The notes under the pieces are model-generated. The model was not told where the DNA came from. It saw only the letters and a list, made by a program, of their open reading frames with translations, and made no database searches. From Sphingobium sp. (GTDB lineage Bacteria > Pseudomonadota > Alphaproteobacteria > Sphingomonadales > Sphingomonadaceae): DNA of 64,000 nucleotides. The stretch covers positions 35,733-99,732 of the forward strand of contig JAGRES010000022.1 of assembly GCA_020446425.1 (NCBI GenBank), in the 5' to 3' direction. Shown one piece after another: positions 33,314 through 42,900 of the stretch; the first letter of the stretch is position 1; the number at the start of each line of letters is the position of its first letter. Position numbers and translations under genes: made by a program.

Positions 33314-35044
33314 TCAGCGATTGATCCGGTAGCTCAGATTGGCGACCTTGCCGCCGCGCATGGTCGGGAATGCGGGCCATTTGCCCTGCGCCATTGCGGT
33401 CAATGCCTCTGCCCTGCCGTCATCGCGCAGCTGGTACATCCAGTAATTGCGCATCACGATGTTCACATAGGCACGGGTTTCATAATAGGGCAGCGATTCC
33501 ATGAACACTAGCGGATCGCCGCCATCGCGCACTTCGCTGTTCCAGCGCTCGACCGGCGTGGGCCCGGCATTATAGGCCGCCATCACCTTGGGCAGCAGGC
33601 CACCCGTCGCCCGCGTATCGCGCAGCTTTTCCAGATAGCGCTGGCCATATTCGAGATTGGTCGAGGGGGTGAAGAGCTGATCAGGCGACCCTGCAACCAG
33701 GCGCGCTGTGCCGGGCATCACCTGCATCAGGCCGCGCGCTCCGGTCGGACTGACGGCATGGGCGCGAAAGTTGGATTCCTGTAATGTATGCGCGAACACC
33801 AGCGCCGGGTCCACGCGCCATCCGCCCGCCGGTGCCCAGCTCGGGCGCGGGAAGCGGGCGAAATCATCCGGCTGATGCCCGGCGGGGCCGTGATGGGCCA
33901 GCCAGAGCTGGGTTGAGGGCATGTTGAGCGTCTGCGTCAGGCTGAGCACTGCATCATAATCGCGCGACGTGCCGATTTCGGCCTGACGGCGCAGCAGCTC
34001 GTCAGCCATATCCTCTTCGCCGATTTCATGCAGGGCGATGGCGGCCTTTACCGCTGGCTTGTCCGCTATGATATGCGGGCTCATCGCCTGCGAAGCCGGA
34101 ACCGGCGCCGTCATGCCGAGCGTCTCGCGCGCCAGCATGCCGTAAAAACTGTCCGATTTTTGCGCTGCTTGCCGTAGCAGGTTCTGCACCAGGTCGGGGC
34201 GTCCCGCATTCATCCAGGCACGCGCCGCCCAATAGGCGCCAGCGGCCTGCATGTCCTCATTGCCCGACCGGCGTGCGACTTCTGTGAACGATGTCGCCGC
34301 GCTGCGCGGATCTTTCTGACGCCATGCTGCCAGCCCGATTGTCCAGTGCGCCTGTACTGCCCAGTCGCCGCGCGATCCACTTTCCAGCGCGCGCGCCGCG
34401 AGCCTGCGGGCGCTGGCATCGTCATTTTCGATATAATAGGACCAGGCAACGCGCTGGCGCACTTCGGCCAGACCGTCCGGGGTCAGGCCCGCTTCGCTGG
34501 CGCCGACCAATGCCTCTGCACCTGCAGGATTGTCATCCTTTATATAGGGCTGGATCTGGGCGACCAGCGCCTGCGCCATGCTGTCTTCGCGTGTGGTTGG
34601 GGTATAGCGCCGCTTGGCGCCGCCACCGAGCCACACCAGCTGGCGTGTCTGCGGGCCATCGGGCAGCAACTCCGCGCCGCGCTTCTTGGCGAGGCGGCCC
34701 AGCTGATCGGCGTCGGGCAGCCAACTTGCCTTGTTGAGCAGGTCGAGAAGGTCGAACAGTTCGACCTTGGGTGAATTGCGGGCGGTATAGAGTTCGGACA
34801 AGGCGACTGCGCGGACCGGGTCTTTGGCATCCAGCGACAGGATGCGCATTTTTGCTTCGCCCCAGTTGGAGGCGCGCAATGCGGCGAATATCGCGCGATA
34901 GGCGTCCTTGCCAGAGAGTGGTTTTACGGCGTTCTGCGCGGCGGCGCTGTCGACCGGCGGAGCGGATGTCGGCTCCGCGAACGCCGCGCCTGTATGCAGC
35001 GCAGCCAGGCTCGCCGCCCATAGGGTGATGGAATATCGCTTCAT
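33314..35044 (-). CDS. slt: Soluble lytic murein transglycosylase (Slt-like)
   Basis: 576 residues from the ATG at 35044, which overlaps the UDG-like gene stop by four bases. A signal peptide (to AAFAE) is followed by a long helical superhelix (about 40-400) and a C-terminal SLT domain (about 410-560). The catalytic Glu is in HTLQESNFRAHAVSPTGARG, with LMQVMPGTARLVAG and NLEYGQRYLEKL completing the lysozyme-like fold. It cleaves peptidoglycan to anhydro-muropeptides, the substrates of the AmpG permease encoded at 56689. Confidence 0.95.
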   Translation of the reverse strand: MKRYSITLWAASLAALHTGAAFAEPTSAPPVDSAAAQNAVKPLSGKDAYRAIFAALRASNWGEAKMRILSLDAKDPVRAVALSELYTARNSPKVELFDLLDLLNKASWLPDADQLGRLAKKRGAELLPDGPQTRQLVWLGGGAKRRYTPTTREDSMAQALVAQIQPYIKDDNPAGAEALVGASEAGLTPDGLAEVRQRVAWSYYIENDDASARRLAARALESGSRGDWAVQAHWTIGLAAWRQKDPRSAATSFTEVARRSGNEDMQAAGAYWAARAWMNAGRPDLVQNLLRQAAQKSDSFYGMLARETLGMTAPVPASQAMSPHIIADKPAVKAAIALHEIGEEDMADELLRRQAEIGTSRDYDAVLSLTQTLNMPSTQLWLAHHGPAGHQPDDFARFPRPSWAPAGGWRVDPALVFAHTLQESNFRAHAVSPTGARGLMQVMPGTARLVAGSPDQLFTPSTNLEYGQRYLEKLRDTRATGGLLPKVMAAYNAGPTPVERWNSEVRDGGDPLVFMESLPYYETRAYVNIVMRNYWMYQLRDDGRAEALTAMAQGKWPAFPTMRGGKVANLSYRINR

Positions 35045-35769
35045 GCCCAAACCTTTGCCAGTCGCCTCAGGGATCGCCAAGCAACCGCTTTTGCTGCGGG
35101 TTGCTCCATCATCAACCTGGGGTGAATGATTGCCGCCGCAGGCACTTTGCCGTCTAAATGGTTAACAAAGTGTAAATATTTGTCCGTTTGATCTTCATTT
35201 ATCGTTAACAAAATGCGGCTGGCCTTGTCGCCCAGCAGCAAAACCGCTTTTGGCCGCACCAGCTTGATATGATGACGCATGCGTTTGGCCAGCAACTCCG
35301 CGCAACTCGTGTCGACTGCGCCCGGTGGAGGAGCGCTGAGACTGAGAGACGCCAGATAACACTGGTCCATCGACAGGCCAGCCGCAGCCATCATCCGTTC
35401 GATCAACCGTGATGTTTCCGCATTGAAATGGGCATTTTGCGCCTGCGCCATACTGTCCGGCGCATCGACAATCAGCATGGCCGTAGCGTCTTTGGTCCCG
35501 GCGGGAAGAACGCGCTGCCCCGGCCAACCGCTTTCAGGCAAGGTTGGCTCATTTGCGAGATATGCGGTGAACGCATCCAGATCATCGGGATACGCATCGG
35601 CGGCAGGAGCGGAACCGGGCGCTTGCGTCGCGGCTGGAAGCTTTGGCCGCAGCCAGTTTACCGGCTCCTCGGCGATGGTGCATTCGACACCGGCCAGCCG
35701 CCACCAGTCGACAAGACTGTGGACGCAGGCGTCCGCTGCGCGTGCATTGATCAAATTTTCCCCCAACAT
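35041..35769 (-). CDS. Uracil-DNA glycosylase-fold protein, motifs degenerate
   Basis: 242 residues from the ATG at 35769; an ATG at 35787 abuts a perfect palindrome and is less likely. The fold suggests a family 4/5 UDG: a motif-I-like LIVDAPDSMAQAQNAHF, central helices with RMMAAAGLSMDQCYLASL, KLVRPKAVLLLGD, and motif III IIHPRLMMEQPAAKAVAW. Motif I normally reads GEAPGxxED, so the catalytic acidic residue is altered here. The four Cys ligands of the family iron-sulfur cluster are not evident. It may be inactive or altered. It heads a run with slt and moaB. Confidence 0.7.
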   Translation of the reverse strand: MLGENLINARAADACVHSLVDWWRLAGVECTIAEEPVNWLRPKLPAATQAPGSAPAADAYPDDLDAFTAYLANEPTLPESGWPGQRVLPAGTKDATAMLIVDAPDSMAQAQNAHFNAETSRLIERMMAAAGLSMDQCYLASLSLSAPPPGAVDTSCAELLAKRMRHHIKLVRPKAVLLLGDKASRILLTINEDQTDKYLHFVNHLDGKVPAAAIIHPRLMMEQPAAKAVAWRSLRRLAKVWA

Positions 35770-35787
35770 CGAATATAGATGGGGCAT

Positions 35788-35809
35788 GTCTTGACGAATT
35801 CGTCAAGAC
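35788..35809. promoter_or_regulatory. 22-bp perfect palindrome in a divergent promoter region
   Basis: GTCTTGACGAA followed directly by its exact reverse complement TTCGTCAAGAC. It contains TTGACG on both strands and lies between the divergent UDG-like gene (ATG 35769) and etf-QO (ATG 35898). A TetR/GntR-type operator is the simplest reading. No fitting -10 box at 16-18 bases was found on either strand. Confidence 0.6.
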
Positions 35810-35897
35810 GGGTCATCGCGCACTATGTTGAATTGTTGGCCGTATGCGCCGACCGGAGTTCCCTGCACGGAACGGTACCACATTGCTGGAGAAAAAA

Positions 35898-37559
35898 ATG
35901 ACCGAACGTGAATCCATGCCTTATGACGTCGTGATTGTCGGTGGAGGCCCTGCTGGCCTGTCGTCGGCTATCCGCCTGAAACAAATTGCAAATGAGGCGG
36001 GCAAGGAAATATCGGTCTGCATCCTGGAAAAAGGATCGGAAGTCGGCGCGCATATCCTCTCTGGCGCGGTAGTCGACCCGAAGGCGCTGGAGGAGCTGCT
36101 GCCGGATTGGCGCGAGGATGGCTGCCCGATGGCCGAAACGCCGGTGACGGACAACTGGCACTGGTTCCTGACCAAGGGTGGCAAATATTCAGTGCCACAC
36201 CTGTTGATGCCGCCCTTCATGTCGAACAAGGGCACCTACACGGGTTCGCTTGGCAATCTGTGCCGCTGGCTCGCGGGCAAGGCGGAAGAACTGGGCGTCG
36301 AAATCTTCCCCGGCTTTCCGGCAGCGGAGATTGTTTATGATGATGCGGGCAAGGTCGTCGGTGTACAGACCGGCGACATGGGTGTTGCGCGCGACGGCAG
36401 CGAGAAGGGCGATTATCAGCCCGGCATGCACCTGCTCGCCAAATATACGATCTTCTGTGAGGGCGCGCGTGGGCACCTGACCAAGCGCCTGAAGGCGAAA
36501 TATGATCTGGAACGCGATTGTGAGCCGCAGATCTATGGCTTGGGCATCAAGGAATTGTGGGATATCGACCCGGCCAATCATGTGCCGGGCCGTGTGCTCC
36601 ATACGCAGGGCTGGCCGCTGTCGGAAAGCAACAGCTGGGGCGGCGGTTTCCTCTATCATCAGGCGAACAATCAGGTCGCATTGGGTTTCGTCACCGCGCT
36701 CGATTACAAGAACCCCTATGTCTATCCGTTCGAGGAGTTCCAGCGCTGGAAGCAGCACCCGGAAATCCGCAAGGTTCTGGAAGGCGGCAAGCGCGTGTCC
36801 TATGGCGCGCGCGCGATCAACGAGGGCGGCTGGCAGTCGGTTCCGCGCCTTTGCTTCCCCGGCGGTATGCTCGCTGGTTGTTCGGCAGGCTTCGTCAATG
36901 TACCGCGCATCAAGGGCAGCCATACCGCGATGAAGAGCGGCATGCTGGCGGCGGAAGCCGCTGCGGCCGCGGTCTTCGCTGGCCGCGAGCATGACGAGCT
37001 GGCCGAATATGACGATGCCGTGCGCAGCAGCTGGATCGCCGATGAGCTCAAGCTGGTGCAGAATGCCGAGCCGCTTGCCGCCAAGTTCAATGGCGATCTC
37101 TATGGTTCGGCGCTCGCCAATATCGACATGTGGCTGCGCACACTGAAGCTGCCGGGTTTCCCGGTCATGGGCCATCACCGCGATGCCGATGCGCTGCAAC
37201 CCGCGCGCATGTATTCGCCCATCGACTATCCCAAGCCCGATGGCGTGATCAGCTTCGACCGCCTGACGTCGGTCTCCTTCTCCTTCACCAATCATGAGGA
37301 AGATCAGCCCTGCCATCTGAAGCTCAAGGACGAGAGCATCCCGGTCGAGGTTAATCTGGCCGAATATGCGGGGCCGGAGGCGCGCTATTGCCCGGCGGGC
37401 GTTTACGAGTTTGTCGGTCTGGATGAAGGCGAGCCGCGCCTGCAGATCAATTCGCAGAATTGCGTCCACTGTAAGACATGCGATATCAAGGACCCGAAGC
37501 AGAATATCGAATGGGTGACACCGGAAGGCGGCGGAGGCCCGAATTATCCGAATATGTAA
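35898..37559 (+). CDS. Electron transfer flavoprotein-ubiquinone oxidoreductase
   Basis: 553 residues from the ATG at 35898, with CTGGAGAAA before it. It moves electrons from ETF, fed by acyl-CoA and other dehydrogenases, into ubiquinone at the inner membrane. The FAD dinucleotide motif VVIVGGGPAGLSSAIRL lies near residue 11. Other landmarks are ILEKGSEVGAHILSGAV, MPPFMSNKGTYTGSLGNL and the C-terminal [4Fe-4S] domain with NCVHCKTCDIKDPKQNI. Likely electron donors include the acyl-CoA dehydrogenase at 46899. A TPR gene follows after 13 bases. Confidence 0.96.
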   Translation: MTERESMPYDVVIVGGGPAGLSSAIRLKQIANEAGKEISVCILEKGSEVGAHILSGAVVDPKALEELLPDWREDGCPMAETPVTDNWHWFLTKGGKYSVPHLLMPPFMSNKGTYTGSLGNLCRWLAGKAEELGVEIFPGFPAAEIVYDDAGKVVGVQTGDMGVARDGSEKGDYQPGMHLLAKYTIFCEGARGHLTKRLKAKYDLERDCEPQIYGLGIKELWDIDPANHVPGRVLHTQGWPLSESNSWGGGFLYHQANNQVALGFVTALDYKNPYVYPFEEFQRWKQHPEIRKVLEGGKRVSYGARAINEGGWQSVPRLCFPGGMLAGCSAGFVNVPRIKGSHTAMKSGMLAAEAAAAAVFAGREHDELAEYDDAVRSSWIADELKLVQNAEPLAAKFNGDLYGSALANIDMWLRTLKLPGFPVMGHHRDADALQPARMYSPIDYPKPDGVISFDRLTSVSFSFTNHEEDQPCHLKLKDESIPVEVNLAEYAGPEARYCPAGVYEFVGLDEGEPRLQINSQNCVHCKTCDIKDPKQNIEWVTPEGGGGPNYPNM

Positions 37560-37572
37560 TTTCCGGCTTGTG

Positions 37573-39267
37573 ATGAAGGCCGCGCGCCGAAGCGTGGCGG
37601 CTGCATTATGCGTGGCCGTTCTGGCCGGTGGCTTGCTACCCGCCGTACCCGCCTGGGCCATGCGCGACCGGGATGACGATACGGATTTGCGCCTCAATGC
37701 CTATGCGCGTGCGCGTATGGCCGAGGGTGACAGAGCATTGCTTGACGCCATCAGCGCCTATCGTGATGCGATAGAGGACGACCCAAGCAGTATCGAAGTG
37801 GCGCAGCGCAGCTATCGGCAGGCCGTGCTTGCGGGCGACAAGATGCTGGCGCTCAAATCGGCGCATAGCCTGGACGAAGTCGGCTTGCTGCCGCGTGATG
37901 GCACGGTGCTGTTGCTGATCGACGCGATCGACCGGAAGAACTGGAAAGAGGCCGCGCTGATCGTTGATCGGCTGGAGGCTGAAGAAAATCTGGCCTTTCT
38001 GGTGCCGTTCATGCGCAGCTGGCTGTCACTGGAGGACAAGCCCTATGACCCGCCGGTTGTCCCACTGGCGGAGTCCTATGCTTCCTTCGCGGTGCGCTAT
38101 CTTGAGGAACAACTCCTGCTTCAGCGCCTTGTGCTCGGCGACGCGGCAGGTGCGCGCGAAGCCTATACGCATGCGGTCAGGCGCAAAACCGCATTTGGTA
38201 CGCGTGAGCGCTGGATGATGGCCGCGCGCTTCATGGCACTGGATGAGCGGGGCGTAGCCACCAGCTTGCTGGAGGGGGCGGGAGTGGATGCCGCCCATAT
38301 GGATGACGCCCTCCGTCGCGCCCGCAAACTCTATCGCAAGGCGCGCATAACGCCGCTCTATGGCCTCGCGTTGCTGATGCATCGGCTGGCGATAGACCTG
38401 AGCGGCCAGACCGAGGGCACGGCGCCGATGAGCATCGCGCGCATGGCGAGTTTCGCTGATCCGGGCGACGATGATATCCGTATCGGTGTGGCGCGCACGG
38501 CATTGCTGGCGGGCTATGCTGACACTGCCTTTTCCGAGGCCGGGCTGGTCGAGCACAACTCTCCGGCATGGCTGGAGGCGCAATCGTTCCGCATGCGCGC
38601 GCTTCTCGATCAGGGGAAGGAAGAGGAAGCCGTCGAGCACGCAAGGGCGCTCAAGGATAAGGAACAGGACAGCCTGCCGGCATGGCGATTGCTGGGCGAT
38701 GTGTTGATACAGGCTGGCGACTATGAAGGTGCGGCCACGGCCTACGGCAAAGCACGGGACCTGATGGGTGGCAATGCCGATGCGGCGTTGCTGCTGCAAT
38801 GGGGCGGCGCTCTGGAACAGGCCGGGCAGTGGGAGCAGGCCCGCCCGTTGCTGGAACAGGTGGTCGAACGTGCACCGGATAGCGCCGTCGCGCTCAACCA
38901 TCTCGGTTATGCATTGGCCGACCGTGGCGAGGATCTGCCCCGCGCCATATCTCTACTGGAAAAGGCGAACCGCCTGAGGCCTCATAACGCAGCCTTTATC
39001 GACAGTCTCGGTTGGGCCTATTACCGCAACGCCCAATATGACAAGGCGCTACCCCTCATCCGCAGCGCAGTGGCGATGGAGCCGGGCAATCCCGAACTCA
39101 ACGACCATCATGGCGATATATTATGGGCGATGGGGCGGCATTTCGAGGCGCGCTATGCATGGAAAGCCGCATTGATAAGTCTGGGCGATACGAAGCGGGA
39201 CGATATGCTGAAAACCGCCATAAACGCCAAGATCGCGGCCGTGCCGGAGGACGCTTCGGCACAATGA
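37573..39267 (+). CDS. Secreted tetratricopeptide repeat protein
   Basis: 564 residues from the ATG at 37573; a GTG three bases earlier is also in frame. A signal peptide (to about PAWAM) is followed by helical repeats. Canonical TPR units are clearest in the C-terminal third: SLPAWRLLGDVLIQAGDYEG, ALNHLGYALADRGEDLPRAI, FIDSLGWAYYRNAQYDKALP and NDHHGDILWAMGRHFEARYA. It probably scaffolds an envelope complex; the partner is unknown. Its stop overlaps the ispE start (ATGA). Confidence 0.88.
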   Translation: MKAARRSVAAALCVAVLAGGLLPAVPAWAMRDRDDDTDLRLNAYARARMAEGDRALLDAISAYRDAIEDDPSSIEVAQRSYRQAVLAGDKMLALKSAHSLDEVGLLPRDGTVLLLIDAIDRKNWKEAALIVDRLEAEENLAFLVPFMRSWLSLEDKPYDPPVVPLAESYASFAVRYLEEQLLLQRLVLGDAAGAREAYTHAVRRKTAFGTRERWMMAARFMALDERGVATSLLEGAGVDAAHMDDALRRARKLYRKARITPLYGLALLMHRLAIDLSGQTEGTAPMSIARMASFADPGDDDIRIGVARTALLAGYADTAFSEAGLVEHNSPAWLEAQSFRMRALLDQGKEEEAVEHARALKDKEQDSLPAWRLLGDVLIQAGDYEGAATAYGKARDLMGGNADAALLLQWGGALEQAGQWEQARPLLEQVVERAPDSAVALNHLGYALADRGEDLPRAISLLEKANRLRPHNAAFIDSLGWAYYRNAQYDKALPLIRSAVAMEPGNPELNDHHGDILWAMGRHFEARYAWKAALISLGDTKRDDMLKTAINAKIAAVPEDASAQ

Positions 39268-40100
39268 CGGCCCTCACCGATATGGCGACAGAAACGGCCT
39301 ATGCGAAAATCAACCTAGCGCTGCATGTACGGGCGCGGCGTAAGGATGGCTATCACGACATCGAGACGCTGTTCGCATTTGTGGATGCTGGGGATCGTCT
39401 GGACGCCACGCCGCGCGATGACGGCGCGATAACGCTTTCTGTGGAGGGGCCTTTCGCGGCGGGGCTCGATGGGGACGATAATCTGGTGATGCGCGCGGCC
39501 CATGCGCTTCAACCCTATGGCAACGGCATCGGCGCGGACCTTCGTCTCATCAAGAATTTGCCGGTTGCGGCGGGCATTGGCGGCGGTTCGGCCGATGCGG
39601 CGGCAGCGCTGCGTCTGCTGCTGCGGCTATGGGATATCCGGCCGATGGCTATTGATCTGCCCGCCATTGCGCTGTCGCTGGGCGCGGATGTGCCTGCTTG
39701 TCTGGCGTCGATTACCTTGCGGGGGAGCGGCGTGGGCGAGCGGCTGGAGCCGGTTGATCTGGGCATGAGCGGCATGCCGGTATTGCTCGTCAATCCGCTG
39801 GTGCCCTGCCCGACCGGGCCTGTGTTCAAGGCATGGGACAGGGTGGATCGCGGCGCATTGGGCGATGATCCGCAGGGCTGGCGCAACGATCTGGAAGCAC
39901 CAGCGCTGGCTCTGGTATCGGAAATTGGCGCGGTACTTGAGGCATTGCAAGCCGCTGAAGGCGCCAGCATGGCGCGCATGTCCGGTTCAGGCGCGACCTG
40001 TTTTGCGCTGTTCGAGGACGCGGAGGCCTGCGATTTCGCCCGGCAGTCCATCGACGCAGCGCATCCCGGTTGGTGGACTATGGCCGGGACGCTGCGATGA
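39264..40100 (+). CDS. ispE: 4-diphosphocytidyl-2-C-methyl-D-erythritol kinase
   Basis: 278 residues from the ATG at 39264 in a four-base overlap with the TPR gene. It is a GHMP kinase of the MEP pathway, which begins with dxs at 14341. Landmarks are AYAKINLALHVRARRKDGYHD at the start (cut at the kinase motif KINL), the ATP-binding LPVAAGIGGGSADAAAALR, and the C-terminal MARMSGSGATCFALFED. The next gene again starts in an ATGA overlap. Confidence 0.96.
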   Translation: MTALTDMATETAYAKINLALHVRARRKDGYHDIETLFAFVDAGDRLDATPRDDGAITLSVEGPFAAGLDGDDNLVMRAAHALQPYGNGIGADLRLIKNLPVAAGIGGGSADAAAALRLLLRLWDIRPMAIDLPAIALSLGADVPACLASITLRGSGVGERLEPVDLGMSGMPVLLVNPLVPCPTGPVFKAWDRVDRGALGDDPQGWRNDLEAPALALVSEIGAVLEALQAAEGASMARMSGSGATCFALFEDAEACDFARQSIDAAHPGWWTMAGTLR

Positions 40101-40813
40101 GCGAGATCTATGAGCTGATCGACCGCGGTGACACGCCGGTTCTGATCGTCTGCGACCATGCCAGCAATCATGTGCCCGCCGATATTGATCTCGGCATTGC
40201 GCCGGAGCTGCTCGGCAATCATATCGCCCTCGATATTGGTGTGGCGCAGGTTGCCGCGCTTGTTGCCGAACGATTGCAGTGCAAGGCGATCCTTGCGGGG
40301 TTCTCGCGCCTGGTCATAGACGCCAACCGCGAGGAGGATCGCGACGGACTGGTGCCCGAAAGCAGCGATGGCCACGCCATTACGGGCAATATCGGTGCGG
40401 ACAAGGAAGCGCGGCTCAATCGTTTCTATCGGCCTTATCAGGAGGAAGTGGCGCGTCAGCTTGGGCGCATCCAGCGGCCCTTTATCCTCTCGCTGCACAG
40501 CTTTACACCAGGCCTTGTGAGCGACCCGGAGCAGCACCGGCCTTGGGAAATCGGCGTACTCTATAATGACGATGATCGCGGCGCGCGTATCGCCATTCCG
40601 ATGCTGGAAGCGGCGGGGATGAACACGGGCGACCAGCTTCCCTATTCGGGCCGTTTGCTCAACGCGACGATGAACCGGCATGCGGAAGCAAATAGCATTC
40701 CCTATCTGGGCGTCGAGATGCGTCAGGACATATCCGGCACCGCCGAGGGGCAGCGCCGCTTCGCGGACATTCTTGCGCCGATTGTTGAGGAATGCCGCGC
40801 CGCACTTGCGTGA
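40097..40813 (+). CDS. N-formylglutamate amidohydrolase family protein
   Basis: 238 residues from the ATG at 40097 (ATGA overlap with ispE). Family landmarks are [16 protein letters not shown], the metal-binding [13 protein letters not shown], and [10 protein letters not shown] then [10 protein letters not shown]. Characterised members end histidine catabolism by hydrolysing N-formylglutamate, but no hut genes are present, so related hydrolase activity is equally possible. ilvD follows 46 bases later. Confidence 0.9.
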   Translation: MSEIYELIDRGDTPVLIVCDHASNHVPADIDLGIAPELLGNHIALDIGVAQVAALVAERLQCKAILAGFSRLVIDANREEDRDGLVPESSDGHAITGNIGADKEARLNRFYRPYQEEVARQLGRIQRPFILSLHSFTPGLVSDPEQHRPWEIGVLYNDDDRGARIAIPMLEAAGMNTGDQLPYSGRLLNATMNRHAEANSIPYLGVEMRQDISGTAEGQRRFADILAPIVEECRAALA

Positions 40814-40859
40814 AGTGGCGTCGGCGGATACAGGCCTTTTCGCACAGAAAGGCCAGCAC

Positions 40860-42581
40860 ATGACTCATACATTCGACAAGTCCAAGCTCCCCAGCCGCCA
40901 CGTTTCGGTCGGTGTGGAGAGCGCGCCGCACCGCAGCTATTATTATGCGATGGGCTGGACCGAAGAGGATATCGCCAAGCCCTTCGTCGCTTTGGCGTCT
41001 GCTGGTAATGACAGCGCGCCGTGTAACACGATGCTCGACGCGCAGGCTGACTGGGCGCGCGAGGGCGTGATGGCGGCAGGCGGCACGCCGTTCCGTTTCA
41101 ACACCATCACCGTCACCGACGGCATCGCCATGGGGCATCAGGGCATGAAATCTTCGCTCGCCAGCCGCGAGGTGATTGCGGATTCGGTTGAGCTATCGGT
41201 GCGCGGCCATTGCTATGATGCGCTGGTGGCCTTTGCAGGATGCGACAAATCACTGCCCGGCATGATGATGTCGATGCTGCGCCTCAATGTGCCGTCGATC
41301 TTCGTTTACGGCGGCTCAATCCTGCCCGGCACTTATGAAGGTCATGATGTTACCGTCGTCGATGTGTTCGAGGTGGTTGGCAAATATGCGGCGGGCGCGT
41401 GCCCGCTCAAGGAAGTGCACGCGCTTGAAAAGGTCGCATGCCCTGGCCATGGCGCGTGCGGTGGCCAGTTCACGGCCAACACTATGGCCTGTGTTGGTGA
41501 AGCCATCGGCCTGTCGCTGCCCAACAGCAATATGGCGCCTGCCCCATATAAGAGCCGGCAGGAAGTAGCGGTTGCCGCTGGCAAACAGGTCATGGAGTTG
41601 CTGGCGAAGAATATCCGTCCGCGCGACATCTGCACCCGCGAAGCGTTCGAGAACGCCGCGCGAATTGTCGCAGCGACCGGCGGTTCGACCAATGGCGCGC
41701 TGCACCTGCCCGCGATGGCAAACGAATGCGGCATCGACTTCGACCTGTTCGACGTCGCCGAGATTTTCAAGACTACGCCCTATATGGCCGACCTGAAACC
41801 CGGTGGACGCTATGTCGCCAAGGATATGCATGATGCGGGCGGCATCTATATGCTGATGAAGAGCCTGGCTGAGACCGGTCTGTTGCATCTCGATTGCATG
41901 ACCGTCACCGGCAAGACGCTGGGTGAGAATATCGACGAGGTCACATGGAACCCCGATCAGAAGGTGATCTACGACGCCAAGACGCCGCTCTCGCCGACCG
42001 GCGGTGTGGTGGGTCTTAAAGGGTCGCTCGCGCCCGAAGGGGCCATCGTCAAGGTCGCCGGGATGAAGCGGCTTCAGTTCGAAGGGCCGGCGGTCGTGTT
42101 CGATTGCGAGGAAGACGCGTTTGAAGCGGTTGAGCATCGCAAGATCGAGGACGGTCAGGTCGTTGTCATTCGTTATGAGGGGCCGAAGGGCGGCCCCGGC
42201 ATGCGCGAGATGCTTTCCACCACTGCGGCGCTCTATGGCCTTGGCATGGGCGAGAAGGTTGCGCTTATCACCGACGGGCGCTTCTCCGGCGCGACGCGCG
42301 GTTTCTGCATAGGCCATGTCGGGCCGGAAGCGGCAGAGGGTGGCCCGATCGCGCTGGTTGAAAATGGCGATATCATTGCCATCGACGCCGAAGCCGGAAC
42401 TATCGACCTGAAAGTCGACGAAGCTGTGCTGGCCGAGCGTCGCAAGAACTGGCAGCCGCGTCAGAATGACTATCAGGCCGGTGCGCTATGGCGCTTCGCG
42501 CAGAATGTCGGTCCGGCGCGCAAAGGCGCGGTGACGCATCCGGGAGCGAAAGCAGAGACGCACGTTTTTGCGGATATCTGA
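40860..42581 (+). CDS. ilvD: Dihydroxy-acid dehydratase
   Basis: 573 residues from the ATG at 40860, with GAAAGG 10-15 bases before it. It dehydrates the dihydroxy acids in valine, isoleucine and leucine synthesis using an iron-sulfur cluster. Landmarks are [12 protein letters not shown], the cluster cysteine in [13 protein letters not shown], and [20 protein letters not shown]. The C-terminal domain includes [22 protein letters not shown] small lipoprotein gene overlaps its 3' end by 14 bases. Confidence 0.97.
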   Translation: MTHTFDKSKLPSRHVSVGVESAPHRSYYYAMGWTEEDIAKPFVALASAGNDSAPCNTMLDAQADWAREGVMAAGGTPFRFNTITVTDGIAMGHQGMKSSLASREVIADSVELSVRGHCYDALVAFAGCDKSLPGMMMSMLRLNVPSIFVYGGSILPGTYEGHDVTVVDVFEVVGKYAAGACPLKEVHALEKVACPGHGACGGQFTANTMACVGEAIGLSLPNSNMAPAPYKSRQEVAVAAGKQVMELLAKNIRPRDICTREAFENAARIVAATGGSTNGALHLPAMANECGIDFDLFDVAEIFKTTPYMADLKPGGRYVAKDMHDAGGIYMLMKSLAETGLLHLDCMTVTGKTLGENIDEVTWNPDQKVIYDAKTPLSPTGGVVGLKGSLAPEGAIVKVAGMKRLQFEGPAVVFDCEEDAFEAVEHRKIEDGQVVVIRYEGPKGGPGMREMLSTTAALYGLGMGEKVALITDGRFSGATRGFCIGHVGPEAAEGGPIALVENGDIIAIDAEAGTIDLKVDEAVLAERRKNWQPRQNDYQAGALWRFAQNVGPARKGAVTHPGAKAETHVFADI

Positions 42582-42900
42582 TCGGACAGCGCTCGTCCTG
42601 CTGGCAGGAAGCCTTTCCGCTTGCGGGAGCGCGCTTGAAGGTGAACCTGTCTCCTGCCGTGTCGGCGAAGAGGAAGCATTCGCCGAGACATGCCTGCTTG
42701 TCTGGCAAGGCCAGCATGACTTCATCATCCATCATCCCGATGGCGGTTTCCGCCGGTTCATCGTCGCACGAGACACCAGAGAAATACATGTAGCCGACGG
42801 TGCGGAAATGCTGGAGGTGAAACGTCCGGAAAAAGGGCTGTTATCCCTGACGATTGGCGATACTGTCTATCGCATTGAGGAGAGGCAGTTTCAGCGATGA
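42568..42900 (+). CDS. Small predicted lipoprotein of unknown function
   Basis: 110 residues if it starts at TTG 42568, inside the end of ilvD. The lipobox [11 protein letters not shown] puts the lipidated Cys at residue 19. The mature part has two further cysteines (VSCRVGEE and ETCLLVWQ) and ends in short beta-type segments ([31 protein letters not shown]). I do not recognise the family. The stop overlaps the nnrD start by four bases. TTG start and dense packing are consistent with translation by coupling. Confidence 0.65.
   Translation: MRISDRTALVLLAGSLSACGSALEGEPVSCRVGEEEAFAETCLLVWQGQHDFIIHHPDGGFRRFIVARDTREIHVADGAEMLEVKRPEKGLLSLTIGDTVYRIEERQFQR

Noticed and set aside
35788-35829. TTGACG in the palindrome as the -35 box of etf-QO
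   Set aside because: No acceptable -10 at 16-18 bases on either strand; TATGTT at 35824 is too far.
36189-37697. 502-codon minus-strand frame opposite etf-QO
   Set aside because: Complementary to a clearly identified gene; composition typical of antisense frames with many His, Arg and Ala.
39515-40861. 448-codon minus-strand frame across ispE and the amidohydrolase
   Set aside because: Covers two well-supported plus-strand genes.
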